Shown: positions 33,989-42,470 of the stretch, piece by piece
Layout of the letters: every line of letters begins with the position of its first letter
How positions within the stretch are numbered: the first letter of the stretch is position 1
Assembly: GCA_963614875.1 (NCBI GenBank)
Contig: CAVEFC010000001.1
Span: forward strand, 131,109-195,108
Length of the DNA stretch: 64,000 bases
Direction: 5' to 3'
Origin: CAG-841 sp963614875
GTDB lineage: Bacteria; Bacillota; Clostridia; Oscillospirales; CAG-272
The notes under the pieces: generated by a model
The model's input: only the letters and a program-made list of their open reading frames with translations
Database searches by the model: none
Told to the model about the DNA's origin: nothing
Translations under genes and position numbers: made by a program

Positions 33989-34639
33989 ATGCACAAGGAT
34001 CACAGAAAGCACACAAAGGATCGTTTTCTTTCGGAAGGGCTTGACGGCTTCGAGCCGCACAACGTGCTTGAATTGCTTCTTTTTTATTCCATACCGCAAA
34101 GGGACACAAACGAAACCGCACATATGCTGATAAACCGTTTCGGATCGCTTTCCGCCGTGTTCGACGCGCCCTATGACGATCTTCTCACCGTTCCCGGAAT
34201 AAGCGATCATTCAGCGACGCTCATAAAGCTTATCCCCGCCGTGTCGCGCAGATATGCAATGGAGAAAAACTCAAAGGCGACAAGGCTTTCTTCGATAGAG
34301 GACATAGGAAAATATCTTGTGGCGCGATATCTCGGCGTGACGGAGGAAACGGTGCTTCTTCTGCTGCTCGACAACAAATTCGGGCTTATAGACTGCGTTA
34401 AGGTACACGAAGGCTCGGTAAATTCGTCCGCAATAACAATGCGTAAGCTTATAGAAACGGCGCTTTTCAAGCGCGCGTCGATGGTGGTGCTGGCGCACAA
34501 TCACCCGTCGGGAGTGGCGATTCCCTCCTCCGACGATCTCTTTACGACTCAACAGGTAAAGCGCGCCTTCGATCTTGTCGAAATAGGTATGCTCGCGCAC
34601 ATAATAGTGGCTGGCGACACCTTCACAAACATTCTGTAA
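33989..34639 (+). CDS. radC: RadC/JAB-domain protein
   Basis: A 216-residue protein. A helix-hairpin-helix-like part (residues 20-85, LLTVPGISDHSATLIKL) is followed by the JAB/MPN domain with HNHPSGVAIPSSDD (metal ligands H, H and D) and an upstream glutamate in KVHEGSV. The name comes from a repair phenotype now doubted; the biochemical role is unsettled. GAGGAGG precedes the ATG. It leads directly to uvrB. Confidence 0.93.
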   Translation: MHKDHRKHTKDRFLSEGLDGFEPHNVLELLLFYSIPQRDTNETAHMLINRFGSLSAVFDAPYDDLLTVPGISDHSATLIKLIPAVSRRYAMEKNSKATRLSSIEDIGKYLVARYLGVTEETVLLLLLDNKFGLIDCVKVHEGSVNSSAITMRKLIETALFKRASMVVLAHNHPSGVAIPSSDDLFTTQQVKRAFDLVEIGMLAHIIVAGDTFTNIL

Positions 34640-34665
34640 GCTTGCCAAAAGGAAAAGGAGCGGAA

Positions 34666-36633
34666 ATGGATAAATTCAGGCTTGTTTCGCCGTATGAGGC
34701 GACGGGCGATCAGCCCGAAGCGATAGACGCGCTTGTAAAAGGCATAATGCGCGGCGACAGAGAGCAGGCGCTTGTCGGAGTTACGGGTTCGGGAAAAACC
34801 TTTACAATGGCTTCGATAATAGAAAAAGTAAACCGTCCGACGCTTGTTCTGGCTCACAATAAAACTCTTGCGGCGCAGCTCTGCTCGGAATTCCGCGAAT
34901 TTTTTCCGGACAACGCCGTTTCGTATTTCGTTTCGTATTACGATTATTATCAGCCCGAGGCGTATATCCCCGGGAAAGACCTGTATATAGAAAAGGATTC
35001 CGCCGTAAACGACGAAATCGACCGTCTGCGCCACAGCGCGACGTCTTCTCTTTTCGAGCGGCGCGATGTTATCATCGTCGCAAGCGTTTCGTGCATATAT
35101 TCGCTCGGCGATCCCTCCGAGTACAAGTCGCTTGTCGTTGCGGTGAGAGAAGGAATGGCTGTTTCGCGCGAGGAGCTTATGCGCCGCCTTATAACCATAA
35201 ACTACACCCGCAACGATTTTTCCCTTACGAGAGATAAATTCCGCGCGCGTGGCGATACGCTGGAAATAATGCCGGCGTCCGATACGACCGCTCTGCGAAT
35301 AGAATTTTTCGGCGACGAAATAGACAGAATAAGCGAAATAAACGTGCTGACGGGCGAGGTTCGCCGTCGGCTTTCGTATGCAGCGATATATCCCGCCTCG
35401 CACTACGCGACCTCCGAGGAAAAACGCGACGCCGCCCTTGACGAAATAAACCGCGAAATGCTGTGCCGCGTCGAAGAATTCAAAGCACAGGGCAAATTCA
35501 TCGAAGCTCAGCGCATAGAAGAACGTACAAAATACGATATGGAAATGATCCGCGAGATAGGCTTCTGCTCCGGAATCGAAAATTATTCGCGCGTGCTTTC
35601 GGGAAGGCCGGAGGGCTCTGTTCCGTTCTGCCTTATAGATTATTTTCCGCGCGATTTTCTGCTTCTTGTGGACGAATCGCACGTTACTATTCCTCAGGTA
35701 AGAGCTATGAGCGGAGGCGATTTTTCACGCAAGAAAAACCTTATAGATTACGGCTTCCGTCTGCCCTCGGCATATGATAACCGTCCGCTGACGTTTGAAG
35801 AATTCGAAAAAAAATTAAATCAGGTGATATACGTCAGCGCAACGCCCGGCTCCTACGAAAAGCAGCACTGCACGCAGCTTGTCGAACAGATTATCCGCCC
35901 GACAGGACTGCTTGATCCGAAGATCGAAGTCCGTCCCGTAAAGGGACAGGTGGACGATCTTATGGGCGAAATAAAAAAGCGCACCGAAAAGGGCGAGAGA
36001 GTGCTTGTCACGACGCTTACAAAAAAAATGGCGGAGGATCTCTGCGAATATCTCGAAATGAATCTTATAAAGGTGCGGTATATTCATCACGAGGTTGAAA
36101 CGATGCAGCGTCAGGAGCTTCTGCGCGATCTGAGGCTCGGCGTCTACGACGTGCTTGTCGGAATAAATCTCCTGCGGGAAGGACTTGATCTGCCCGAGGT
36201 TTCGCTCGTCGCCATTCTCGACGCCGACAAGGAAGGTCTGCTCCGCTCCGAAACCGCTCTTATTCAGACGATAGGCAGAGCGGCAAGAAACGAAAACGGA
36301 ACGGTTATAATGTACGCCGACACGATAACCGACTCTATGCGTCGCGCCATAAGCGAAACAAACCGTCGCCGCTCGATACAGCAGAAATACAACGAAGAAC
36401 ACGGAATAGTTCCTCATACGATAAAAAAAGACGTCCGCGCGGTGATAGAAATAGCTTCAAGCAAGGAAATAAACGCCGCAAAGAGCAAGAAAAATATGAG
36501 CGCAAAGCAAAGGGAGGAGCTTGTGACACGTCTTACCTCGGAAATGAAAAAAGCCGCGTCGCAGCTTGATTTTGAGCGCGCCGCTTACCTGCGCGACAGT
36601 ATTGCAAAGATAAAAAACACGGAGAATAAATAA
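34666..36633 (+). CDS. uvrB: Excinuclease ABC subunit B
   Basis: A 655-residue helicase-like subunit of nucleotide excision repair. Walker A GVTGSGKTFTMA lies near residues 37-48, the beta-hairpin YYDYYQPEAYIP near 90-101, DESHVTIPQV in motif II, and QTIGRAARN in motif VI, with a UVR motif at the end (ASQLDFERAAYLRDSIAKI) for contact with UvrA/UvrC. AAAGGAGCG directly precedes ATG 34666; an ATG 24 bases upstream has no such site. It forms an operon with uvrA. Confidence 0.96.
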   Translation: MDKFRLVSPYEATGDQPEAIDALVKGIMRGDREQALVGVTGSGKTFTMASIIEKVNRPTLVLAHNKTLAAQLCSEFREFFPDNAVSYFVSYYDYYQPEAYIPGKDLYIEKDSAVNDEIDRLRHSATSSLFERRDVIIVASVSCIYSLGDPSEYKSLVVAVREGMAVSREELMRRLITINYTRNDFSLTRDKFRARGDTLEIMPASDTTALRIEFFGDEIDRISEINVLTGEVRRRLSYAAIYPASHYATSEEKRDAALDEINREMLCRVEEFKAQGKFIEAQRIEERTKYDMEMIREIGFCSGIENYSRVLSGRPEGSVPFCLIDYFPRDFLLLVDESHVTIPQVRAMSGGDFSRKKNLIDYGFRLPSAYDNRPLTFEEFEKKLNQVIYVSATPGSYEKQHCTQLVEQIIRPTGLLDPKIEVRPVKGQVDDLMGEIKKRTEKGERVLVTTLTKKMAEDLCEYLEMNLIKVRYIHHEVETMQRQELLRDLRLGVYDVLVGINLLREGLDLPEVSLVAILDADKEGLLRSETALIQTIGRAARNENGTVIMYADTITDSMRRAISETNRRRSIQQKYNEEHGIVPHTIKKDVRAVIEIASSKEINAAKSKKNMSAKQREELVTRLTSEMKKAASQLDFERAAYLRDSIAKIKNTENK

Positions 36634-36635
36634 AA

Positions 36636-39458
36636 ATGCCCACACAATATATTCATGTAAAGGGAGTCAGAGTCCACAACCTGAAAAACATAGAGCTTAC
36701 CATCCCGCGCGACAAGCTCGTCGTCTTTACGGGACTTTCCGGCTCGGGAAAATCGTCTCTCGCCTTTGATACCATTTATGCCGAAGGTCACAGGAGGTTT
36801 GTCGAATCGCTTTCGTCCTATGCGCGTCAGTTTCTCGGACAGCTTGACAAGCCCGATATAGATTTTATCGAGGGACTTTCGCCCGCAATTTCGATAGATC
36901 AGAAAACAACCTCGAAAAATCCGCGCTCGACCGTCGGAACGGTCACGGAAATTTATGACTATCTGCGTCTGCTTTATGCACGGGTGGGCGTTCCGCACTG
37001 CCCCATATGCAACAAGGAAATCCGCCGTATGCCGACAGACGTTATGATAGATAAAATTATGGCTTTCCCCGACGGGACGAAATTTATGATTTCTGCGCCC
37101 GTGGCAAAGGGCAAAAAGGGACAGTTTGAAAAGGTTTTCGACGACGCCCGCAAAAACGGCTTTTCAAGGGCGCGCGTCGACGGCACGGTTTACCCGATAG
37201 ACGAAATCCCGAAGCTTGACAAAAACAAAAAGCATGATATCGAAATACTTGTGGACAGGCTCGTGCGGAAGGACGGCATACGTCAGCGCCTTTCCGACTC
37301 GCTCGAAACGGCGCTGTCTATGGGCGGCGGTACGGTTTCGATAATAAACGCCGAAACCGACGAGGAGCAGACATTTTCTCAGAATTACGCCTGCTCCGAG
37401 CACGGCTTTTCCGTTCCGGAGCTTGAACCGAGAATGTTTTCGTTCAACAATCCCATAGGCGCTTGCGAGCGCTGCGGAGGACTCGGCGAGCTTCAGACGA
37501 TATCCGCGGAAAAAATGATTCCGGACAAAACCCTTTCTCTGCGCGAGGGCGCCATAGCCGTAAACGGCTTCAAAAGCCTTGACGAAGAATCGTGGTCGGG
37601 GCCGCTTGTGGAGGAAGTGGGAAAAACTCACGGCTTTACGCTCGATACGAAAATATGCGATTTTTCAGACGAAGCGCTCGACGCGCTGCTTTACGGCACG
37701 GGAGATGAAAAATATCACGTCGTTCGCAGCTTTGCCGGTATGGTTCACGATCAGATCGTAAAATGGTCGGGACTTGTAAACATAGTTCAGACACGTTTTT
37801 CGCAGATACAAAACGATTATTACGAAGATTTTCTCGAATTCGTTCCCTGTCCCGCCTGTCACGGAAAAAGACTGAAAAAGGAAGTGCTTTCCGTCACCGT
37901 CGGAGGACTCAATATCGACGAGGTCTGCTCGCTGGACATAGCCTCCGCCCTTGACTTTTTTGAAAAGCTGAATCTTTCCGGCGCGGAAGGACAGATAGCG
38001 CGCGAAATTCTGAAGGAGATAAAATCGCGTCTCGGCTTTCTGAAAAGCGTCGGGCTTGAATATCTTACCCTCGGCAGAAAAGCCGGAACGCTTTCCGGCG
38101 GCGAGGCACAGAGAATCCGCCTTGCGACGCAGATAGGCTCGTCGCTTGTCGGCGTGCTTTACATTCTCGACGAGCCGAGCATAGGACTTCATCAGCGCGA
38201 CAATCACAGGCTTATCGAAACGCTTTGCCGTCTGCGCGATACGGGAAATTCGGTGATCGTTGTCGAACACGACGAAGAAACGATGCTCGCCTCCGATTAT
38301 ATAGTCGATATCGGTCCCGGCGCGGGAGTTCACGGAGGAGAGGTCGTTGCGGCGGGAACTCCGCAGGAGGTTATGGCTTGCGAAAAATCGATAACCGGAC
38401 AGTATCTTTCGCATAAAAGGTTTATTCCCGTCCCCGAAAAACGCAGAGAGGGCAACGGAAAATTCCTTACCGTGCGCGGCGCGAGAGAAAACAATCTGAA
38501 AAACATAACCGTTCGTTTCCCTTTGGGAAAATTCATCTGCGTAACGGGCGTTTCCGGCTCGGGAAAATCGTCGCTTGTAAACGCGGTGCTGCTGAAAACG
38601 CTTCAGAAAAAACTCAACCGTGCGATAACCTATCCCGGCAAATGCGACGGCGTAGACGGCATCGAAGAGCTTGACAAGGTAATAGCGATTGACCAAAGCC
38701 CGATAGGCAGAACTCCGCGCTCGAACCCCGCGACCTACACCGGACTTTTTACCGATATACGCGAGCTTTTCGCAAGCACTCCGGACGCAAAGGTGCGCGG
38801 ATACGGCTCGGGACGTTTTTCCTTCAACGTCAGGGGCGGACGGTGCGAAGCCTGTCAGGGCGACGGCGTAAAATGCATTGAAATGCATTTTCTTCCCGAC
38901 GTTTACGTCATGTGCGACGTTTGTCACGGCAAAAGATACAACCGCGAAACGCTTGAAGTAAAATACAAGGGCAAAAGCATTTTCGACGTGCTCGATATGA
39001 CCGTTGAGGAAGGTCTGAAATTCTTTGAAAATCTGCCCAAGCTGAAAAGAAAATTGCAAACATTGTACGACGTCGGACTCGGATATATCAAGATAGGACA
39101 GTCCTCCACAACGCTTTCGGGCGGTGAAGCCCAAAGAGTAAAGCTCGCGACCGAGCTTGCACGCAGAGGCACGGGAAAAACCGTGTATATCCTTGACGAA
39201 CCCACAACCGGACTTCATTCCGAAGATGTGAGAAAGCTTCTTGAAATGCTTTCCCGACTGTGTGAAAACGGCAACACCGTTATCGTTATAGAACACAATC
39301 TTGACGTGATAAAAACCGCCGATCACATAATAGATCTCGGTCCCGAGGGCGGCGCCGGAGGCGGCACGATAGTTGCCGAAGGCACTCCCGAGCAGGTGGC
39401 GGATTGCCCGTCGTCATACACGGGACAGTTCCTGAAAAAAATGCTTTTACAACAATAA
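36636..39458 (+). CDS. uvrA: Excinuclease ABC subunit A
   Basis: A 940-residue damage-recognition ATPase with two ABC modules. Walker A motifs are GLSGSGKSSLAFDT (near 31-44) and GVSGSGKSSLVNA (near 636), signatures LSGGEAQRI and LSGGEAQRV, and Walker B LDEPSIGLH and LDEPTTGLH. The second zinc module CEACQGDGVKCIEM ... CDVCHGKRY is intact. It starts two bases after uvrB and ends at a terminator. Confidence 0.97.
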   Translation: MPTQYIHVKGVRVHNLKNIELTIPRDKLVVFTGLSGSGKSSLAFDTIYAEGHRRFVESLSSYARQFLGQLDKPDIDFIEGLSPAISIDQKTTSKNPRSTVGTVTEIYDYLRLLYARVGVPHCPICNKEIRRMPTDVMIDKIMAFPDGTKFMISAPVAKGKKGQFEKVFDDARKNGFSRARVDGTVYPIDEIPKLDKNKKHDIEILVDRLVRKDGIRQRLSDSLETALSMGGGTVSIINAETDEEQTFSQNYACSEHGFSVPELEPRMFSFNNPIGACERCGGLGELQTISAEKMIPDKTLSLREGAIAVNGFKSLDEESWSGPLVEEVGKTHGFTLDTKICDFSDEALDALLYGTGDEKYHVVRSFAGMVHDQIVKWSGLVNIVQTRFSQIQNDYYEDFLEFVPCPACHGKRLKKEVLSVTVGGLNIDEVCSLDIASALDFFEKLNLSGAEGQIAREILKEIKSRLGFLKSVGLEYLTLGRKAGTLSGGEAQRIRLATQIGSSLVGVLYILDEPSIGLHQRDNHRLIETLCRLRDTGNSVIVVEHDEETMLASDYIVDIGPGAGVHGGEVVAAGTPQEVMACEKSITGQYLSHKRFIPVPEKRREGNGKFLTVRGARENNLKNITVRFPLGKFICVTGVSGSGKSSLVNAVLLKTLQKKLNRAITYPGKCDGVDGIEELDKVIAIDQSPIGRTPRSNPATYTGLFTDIRELFASTPDAKVRGYGSGRFSFNVRGGRCEACQGDGVKCIEMHFLPDVYVMCDVCHGKRYNRETLEVKYKGKSIFDVLDMTVEEGLKFFENLPKLKRKLQTLYDVGLGYIKIGQSSTTLSGGEAQRVKLATELARRGTGKTVYILDEPTTGLHSEDVRKLLEMLSRLCENGNTVIVIEHNLDVIKTADHIIDLGPEGGAGGGTIVAEGTPEQVADCPSSYTGQFLKKMLLQQ

Positions 39459-39460
39459 AA

Positions 39461-39498
39461 AATACGGATTGCCGCGGCAATCCGTATTTTTTGTTTTT
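39461..39498. terminator. Bidirectional terminator after uvrA
   Basis: A 28-base near-perfect palindrome (AATACGGATTGCC-GC and its complement, 39461-39488) with T-run on the right and A-run on the left. Confidence 0.85.
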
Positions 39499-39499
39499 T

Positions 39500-40264
39500 T
39501 CAAGGCTGTACCCATAGCCCGTCGCGACGGAGAAGATCCCAGTTCGGTCTCAGCACCGAAACCTTTTTGCCCTTCTCGTCAAGCATTGTGGCTTTGTAGA
39601 CGTATCCGTCCTTTATCATCTGATCGAGCGCGTTTTTTATGGAACGCCTGTCCACTCTGCCCTGCTTTGAAACACGCTCCGTTATTTTTTCCGGCGAGCC
39701 GTTCTTTATAAATTCTCTGTGAACGGTAAGATAATTGAAGGTATCTACTATGAGCTTATAATAGGTTCTGTAAATTTCCGAATCTGACGGAAGCTCGCGG
39801 CACCATGACGCGCTTGCTTTAAGCTGACTGCTTGTTGCTCCGGTTATACCGTATATACCGACTTTCTTGCGGCACTGATTTATTATAAACCGCACTACAG
39901 ACGTAAAATGTCCGTCCCCTGTAAAAATAATGAATGTGTCGATATTCTTTTTCGTCATTGCCCGCTGATAGATATAATCGAGCATAATAAAGTCAGTAAA
40001 ATCTTTTTTATAATGTTCGCTCTGATTTTTTGTGTCTATTATAATATTGGTAACGTTGCGTATTTTCTCAAGCTCGCCGCGAAGTCCCGTGTTTGAAAAA
40101 TCCGCAAAGATTGCAATTTCTTCAACCTCGTAATTTTCGCGGAGCTCCTCCGCCCACGCTTTTACGTCCGGCTTTACCGAATACATACGTTCAAGCGATA
40201 TATACCAATGCTCAAAATCCACGAATGCGACAGCCCGCGGAAGCGAATGTTTTTTTCCGAACAT
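39500..40264 (-). CDS. NYN-domain (LabA/DUF88) putative RNase with winged-helix C-terminus
   Basis: About 254 residues. The PIN-like NYN core shows acidic residues in AFVDFEHWYISL, IFADFSNTG, DFIMLDYIY and FTGDGHFTSVVRFI, the set expected for a metal-dependent ribonuclease. Residues 175-254 form a winged-helix-like module (ITERVSKQGRVDRRSIKNALDQMIKDGYV). The start is uncertain: ATG 40264 is preceded at distance by AGGGGGTGA, while TTG at 40291 would add nine basic residues. It is monocistronic; RNA targets are unknown. Confidence 0.8.
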   Translation of the reverse strand: MFGKKHSLPRAVAFVDFEHWYISLERMYSVKPDVKAWAEELRENYEVEEIAIFADFSNTGLRGELEKIRNVTNIIIDTKNQSEHYKKDFTDFIMLDYIYQRAMTKKNIDTFIIFTGDGHFTSVVRFIINQCRKKVGIYGITGATSSQLKASASWCRELPSDSEIYRTYYKLIVDTFNYLTVHREFIKNGSPEKITERVSKQGRVDRRSIKNALDQMIKDGYVYKATMLDEKGKKVSVLRPNWDLLRRDGLWVQP

Positions 40265-40388
40265 AGCTTTTTTCTTCACCCCCTTTCCCAAGAATTATTT
40301 TACAATACGGCACGGATAAAGTCAATATCTTTTCTTTCTGCCGCAGACGATTTGTTTTCCGTTTTTCGACCTCGGCGCCCGCAAAAAT

Positions 40389-40413
40389 ATCCGCCCGCGG
40401 TCTGCGGGCGGAT
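40389..40413 (-). terminator. Terminator of aminotransferase gene
   Basis: ATCCGCCCGC, five-base loop, GCGGGCGGAT, with a T-run on the minus strand side (AAAAA at 40383-40387). Confidence 0.75.
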
Positions 40414-40418
40414 GTTTT

Positions 40419-41633
40419 TTATCGGGTAAACTCTTCTTTAAGCAGCTCGTCTATTGCCTTCACCGCGCCGGAAAGCTGTTCGGGCGACGGCAGAAGCACT
40501 ATTCTGAAATGGTTGGGAGAATTATAATTGAAGCCGCTTCCGGGAACAAGCAGGATATGCTTTTTGCGGAGAAGCTTTGCGGCAAAATCGTGGTCGTCGC
40601 TGACTCTGAATCTGTCGTCTATACGCGGGAACATATAAAGCGCGCCGTCATTTTTAAGGCACGAAAGCGAATCGACGCTTTCAAGCGCTTCCCACGCGGC
40701 GCGACGGCGTTCGTAAAGCGTGCCGCCGGGAGCGATCTCGGCTTTGGTGCTTTCGGTATCGGCAAGCGCGGCGGGAATTATAAGCTGAGGAACGGCGCCC
40801 GCGCAAAGTCTGAGCGACATCAGCTTTTCGACATTGCGTCTGAAGCTTTCAAAGCCTTTTTCCGAGCCGCAGAGCGTCATCCAGCCGCAGCGGTATCCGC
40901 ACACGTTATGCGATTTTGAAAGTCCGTTATACGTTACCACAAACACGTCGGGGGCGATTGCCGCCATCGGCGTATGAACCTTGCCGTCAAAAACAAGGCG
41001 GTCATATATTTCGTCGGAAAAAATCATCAGGTTATGTTCTCTTGCGACGTCCGCGATTCCCGAAAGAACCTCGTTCGGATAAAGCGCGCCCGTGGGGTTA
41101 TTCGGATTTATAACGACTATTGCTTTTGTCTTTTTCGTTACTTTTTTGCGGATATCATCCACGTCCGGATACCATTTTGCGCTTTCGTCGCAATTATAAA
41201 ACACGGGGACTCCGCCCACCTTTACGGTACAGTTCGACCAGAGCGGATAGCACGGCGTGGGAACAAGCACCTCGTCTCCGGGATCGAGAATAGATGTAAG
41301 AGAAATATCCGCAAGCTCGCTTACGCCGTTTCCCACATAAATATCCGTGTCGCAAACGCCTTGCACGCCTTTCCCGAGATAATAATCGCGGATCGCTTCT
41401 CTTGCCGCTTTCATTCCGCGGAAATCACAGTACGGAACAGCCTTATCAATGTTTTCTATTATGGCTTTCTTTACGCTTTCGGGAGCTTTATGCCCGAATA
41501 TAGCCGGATTTCCCGAGTTCAGCTTGAGTATTTTTGTGCCTTTCGCTTCCATTTCGGTGGCTTCCACATACAGCGGCCCTCTTATATCGGAATGAACCGC
41601 TTCCATCTTTTTTGCACACTTCATTTTTGCCAT
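40419..41633 (-). CDS. PLP-dependent aminotransferase, AlaT-like
   Basis: A 404-residue fold-type I aminotransferase. INPNNPTGALYP holds the PLP-ring asparagine, FSDEIYDRLV the Asp/Tyr pair, and YNGLSKSHNVCGYRCGWM the Schiff-base lysine with downstream arginine; ILLVPGSGFNYNSPNHFRIVLLP contains the carboxylate-binding arginine. Similarity is greatest to alanine-synthesizing transaminases (pyruvate/glutamate). Exact donor and acceptor cannot be fixed from sequence. It has no operon partners. Confidence 0.88.
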   Translation of the reverse strand: MAKMKCAKKMEAVHSDIRGPLYVEATEMEAKGTKILKLNSGNPAIFGHKAPESVKKAIIENIDKAVPYCDFRGMKAAREAIRDYYLGKGVQGVCDTDIYVGNGVSELADISLTSILDPGDEVLVPTPCYPLWSNCTVKVGGVPVFYNCDESAKWYPDVDDIRKKVTKKTKAIVVINPNNPTGALYPNEVLSGIADVAREHNLMIFSDEIYDRLVFDGKVHTPMAAIAPDVFVVTYNGLSKSHNVCGYRCGWMTLCGSEKGFESFRRNVEKLMSLRLCAGAVPQLIIPAALADTESTKAEIAPGGTLYERRRAAWEALESVDSLSCLKNDGALYMFPRIDDRFRVSDDHDFAAKLLRKKHILLVPGSGFNYNSPNHFRIVLLPSPEQLSGAVKAIDELLKEEFTR

Positions 41634-41732
41634 CCTCCGTTTTCATATGGTCTTTTACGATATTTTCTGAGTCGCGCGCGGAAAAACAGCCCACGCAATT
41701 GTATATTGTATCACTTTTTCGACATTTGTCAA

Positions 41733-41845
41733 CCTACTTTTCTTTGAAAAGAAAAGTAGGCAAAAGAAACTTCGGTTATCGGGGACGATATGCAGAGTTT
41801 TTAATACCTGCGCAGACGGGGCTTATTAAAAGGCAAAAAAGTTGC
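41733..41845. repeat. Intergenic repeat copy A: hairpin plus 74-base-period unit
   Basis: A 28-base perfect palindrome (41733-41760, 13-pair stem) is followed by a unit from 41759 (GGCAAAAGAAACTTCGGTTA and on to 41803) that recurs at 63741 and 63815 with few changes. A second, degenerate unit begins at 41832 (GGCAAAA), so the period is about 74. The gap between the aminotransferase and hpt genes holds nothing else recognisable. Confidence 0.75.
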
Positions 41846-41891
41846 TGTAAGTTTAGTTCCTTATTAGCCCCGCCGAAATTCATAATGAAAA

Positions 41892-41913
41892 AATCCCCGC
41901 CATCGCGGGGATT
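41892..41913 (-). terminator. Terminator of rplI-dnaB-tilS-hpt operon
   Basis: AATCCCCGC-CATC-GCGGGGATT with A-run on its left (T-run for the minus strand) and T-run on its right. Confidence 0.8.
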
Positions 41914-41916
41914 TTT

Positions 41917-42459
41917 TTATCTTTCGTATACTTCTCTTTTCAGTATTGCGACATAAGGCAGCGCTCTGTACATTTCGTTGTAATCGAGCCCGTAGCCGAC
42001 GACAAATTCATCGGGTATCTGTTTTCCGACATAATCGGGAACAAATTCGACCTCGCGGCGCGACGGTTTATCAAGCATTGTGCAGGTCTTTACGCTTTTT
42101 GCGCCTTTATCGCGCAGATATTTTGCAAGATACGAAAGCGTTCTTCCCGAGTCTATAATATCTTCAACTATAAGGATATCGCAATCGGCAAGATCTTTTC
42201 TTCTTATATCGAGAATAATATCAACGTGTCCGGACGATACCGTTCCGCCGCCGTATGACGAAACCTTCATAAAATCTATCTGCACGGGGACGGAAAGTCT
42301 TTTCATAAGATCGCCCATAAAAACCACCGAACCCTTGAGAATTCCCAAAAGCACGAGATTTTTTCCCTCGTAATCGCGGCTTATCTCCTCTGCCATCCGG
42401 CGCACCGTTTTATCTATCTCCTCCTCTGTCACAAGGATCTGTGAAAAATCGTTCTGCAT
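41917..42459 (-). CDS. hpt: Hypoxanthine phosphoribosyltransferase
   Basis: A 180-residue purine salvage enzyme converting hypoxanthine or guanine with PRPP into the nucleotide. LLGILKGSVVFMGDL is the first loop and ILIVEDIIDSGRTLSYL the PRPP-binding signature with both acidic residues. VGYGLDYNEMYRALPYV near the end fits the family. It follows tilS, the conserved tilS-hpt order of Firmicutes. AGGTAA precedes the ATG. Confidence 0.95.
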   Translation of the reverse strand: MQNDFSQILVTEEEIDKTVRRMAEEISRDYEGKNLVLLGILKGSVVFMGDLMKRLSVPVQIDFMKVSSYGGGTVSSGHVDIILDIRRKDLADCDILIVEDIIDSGRTLSYLAKYLRDKGAKSVKTCTMLDKPSRREVEFVPDYVGKQIPDEFVVGYGLDYNEMYRALPYVAILKREVYER

Positions 42460-42470
42460 ATTGCTTTACC

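Noticed and set aside
37665..39326. 553-codon minus-strand frame inside uvrA
   Set aside because: Antisense to a clear uvrA with intact motifs.
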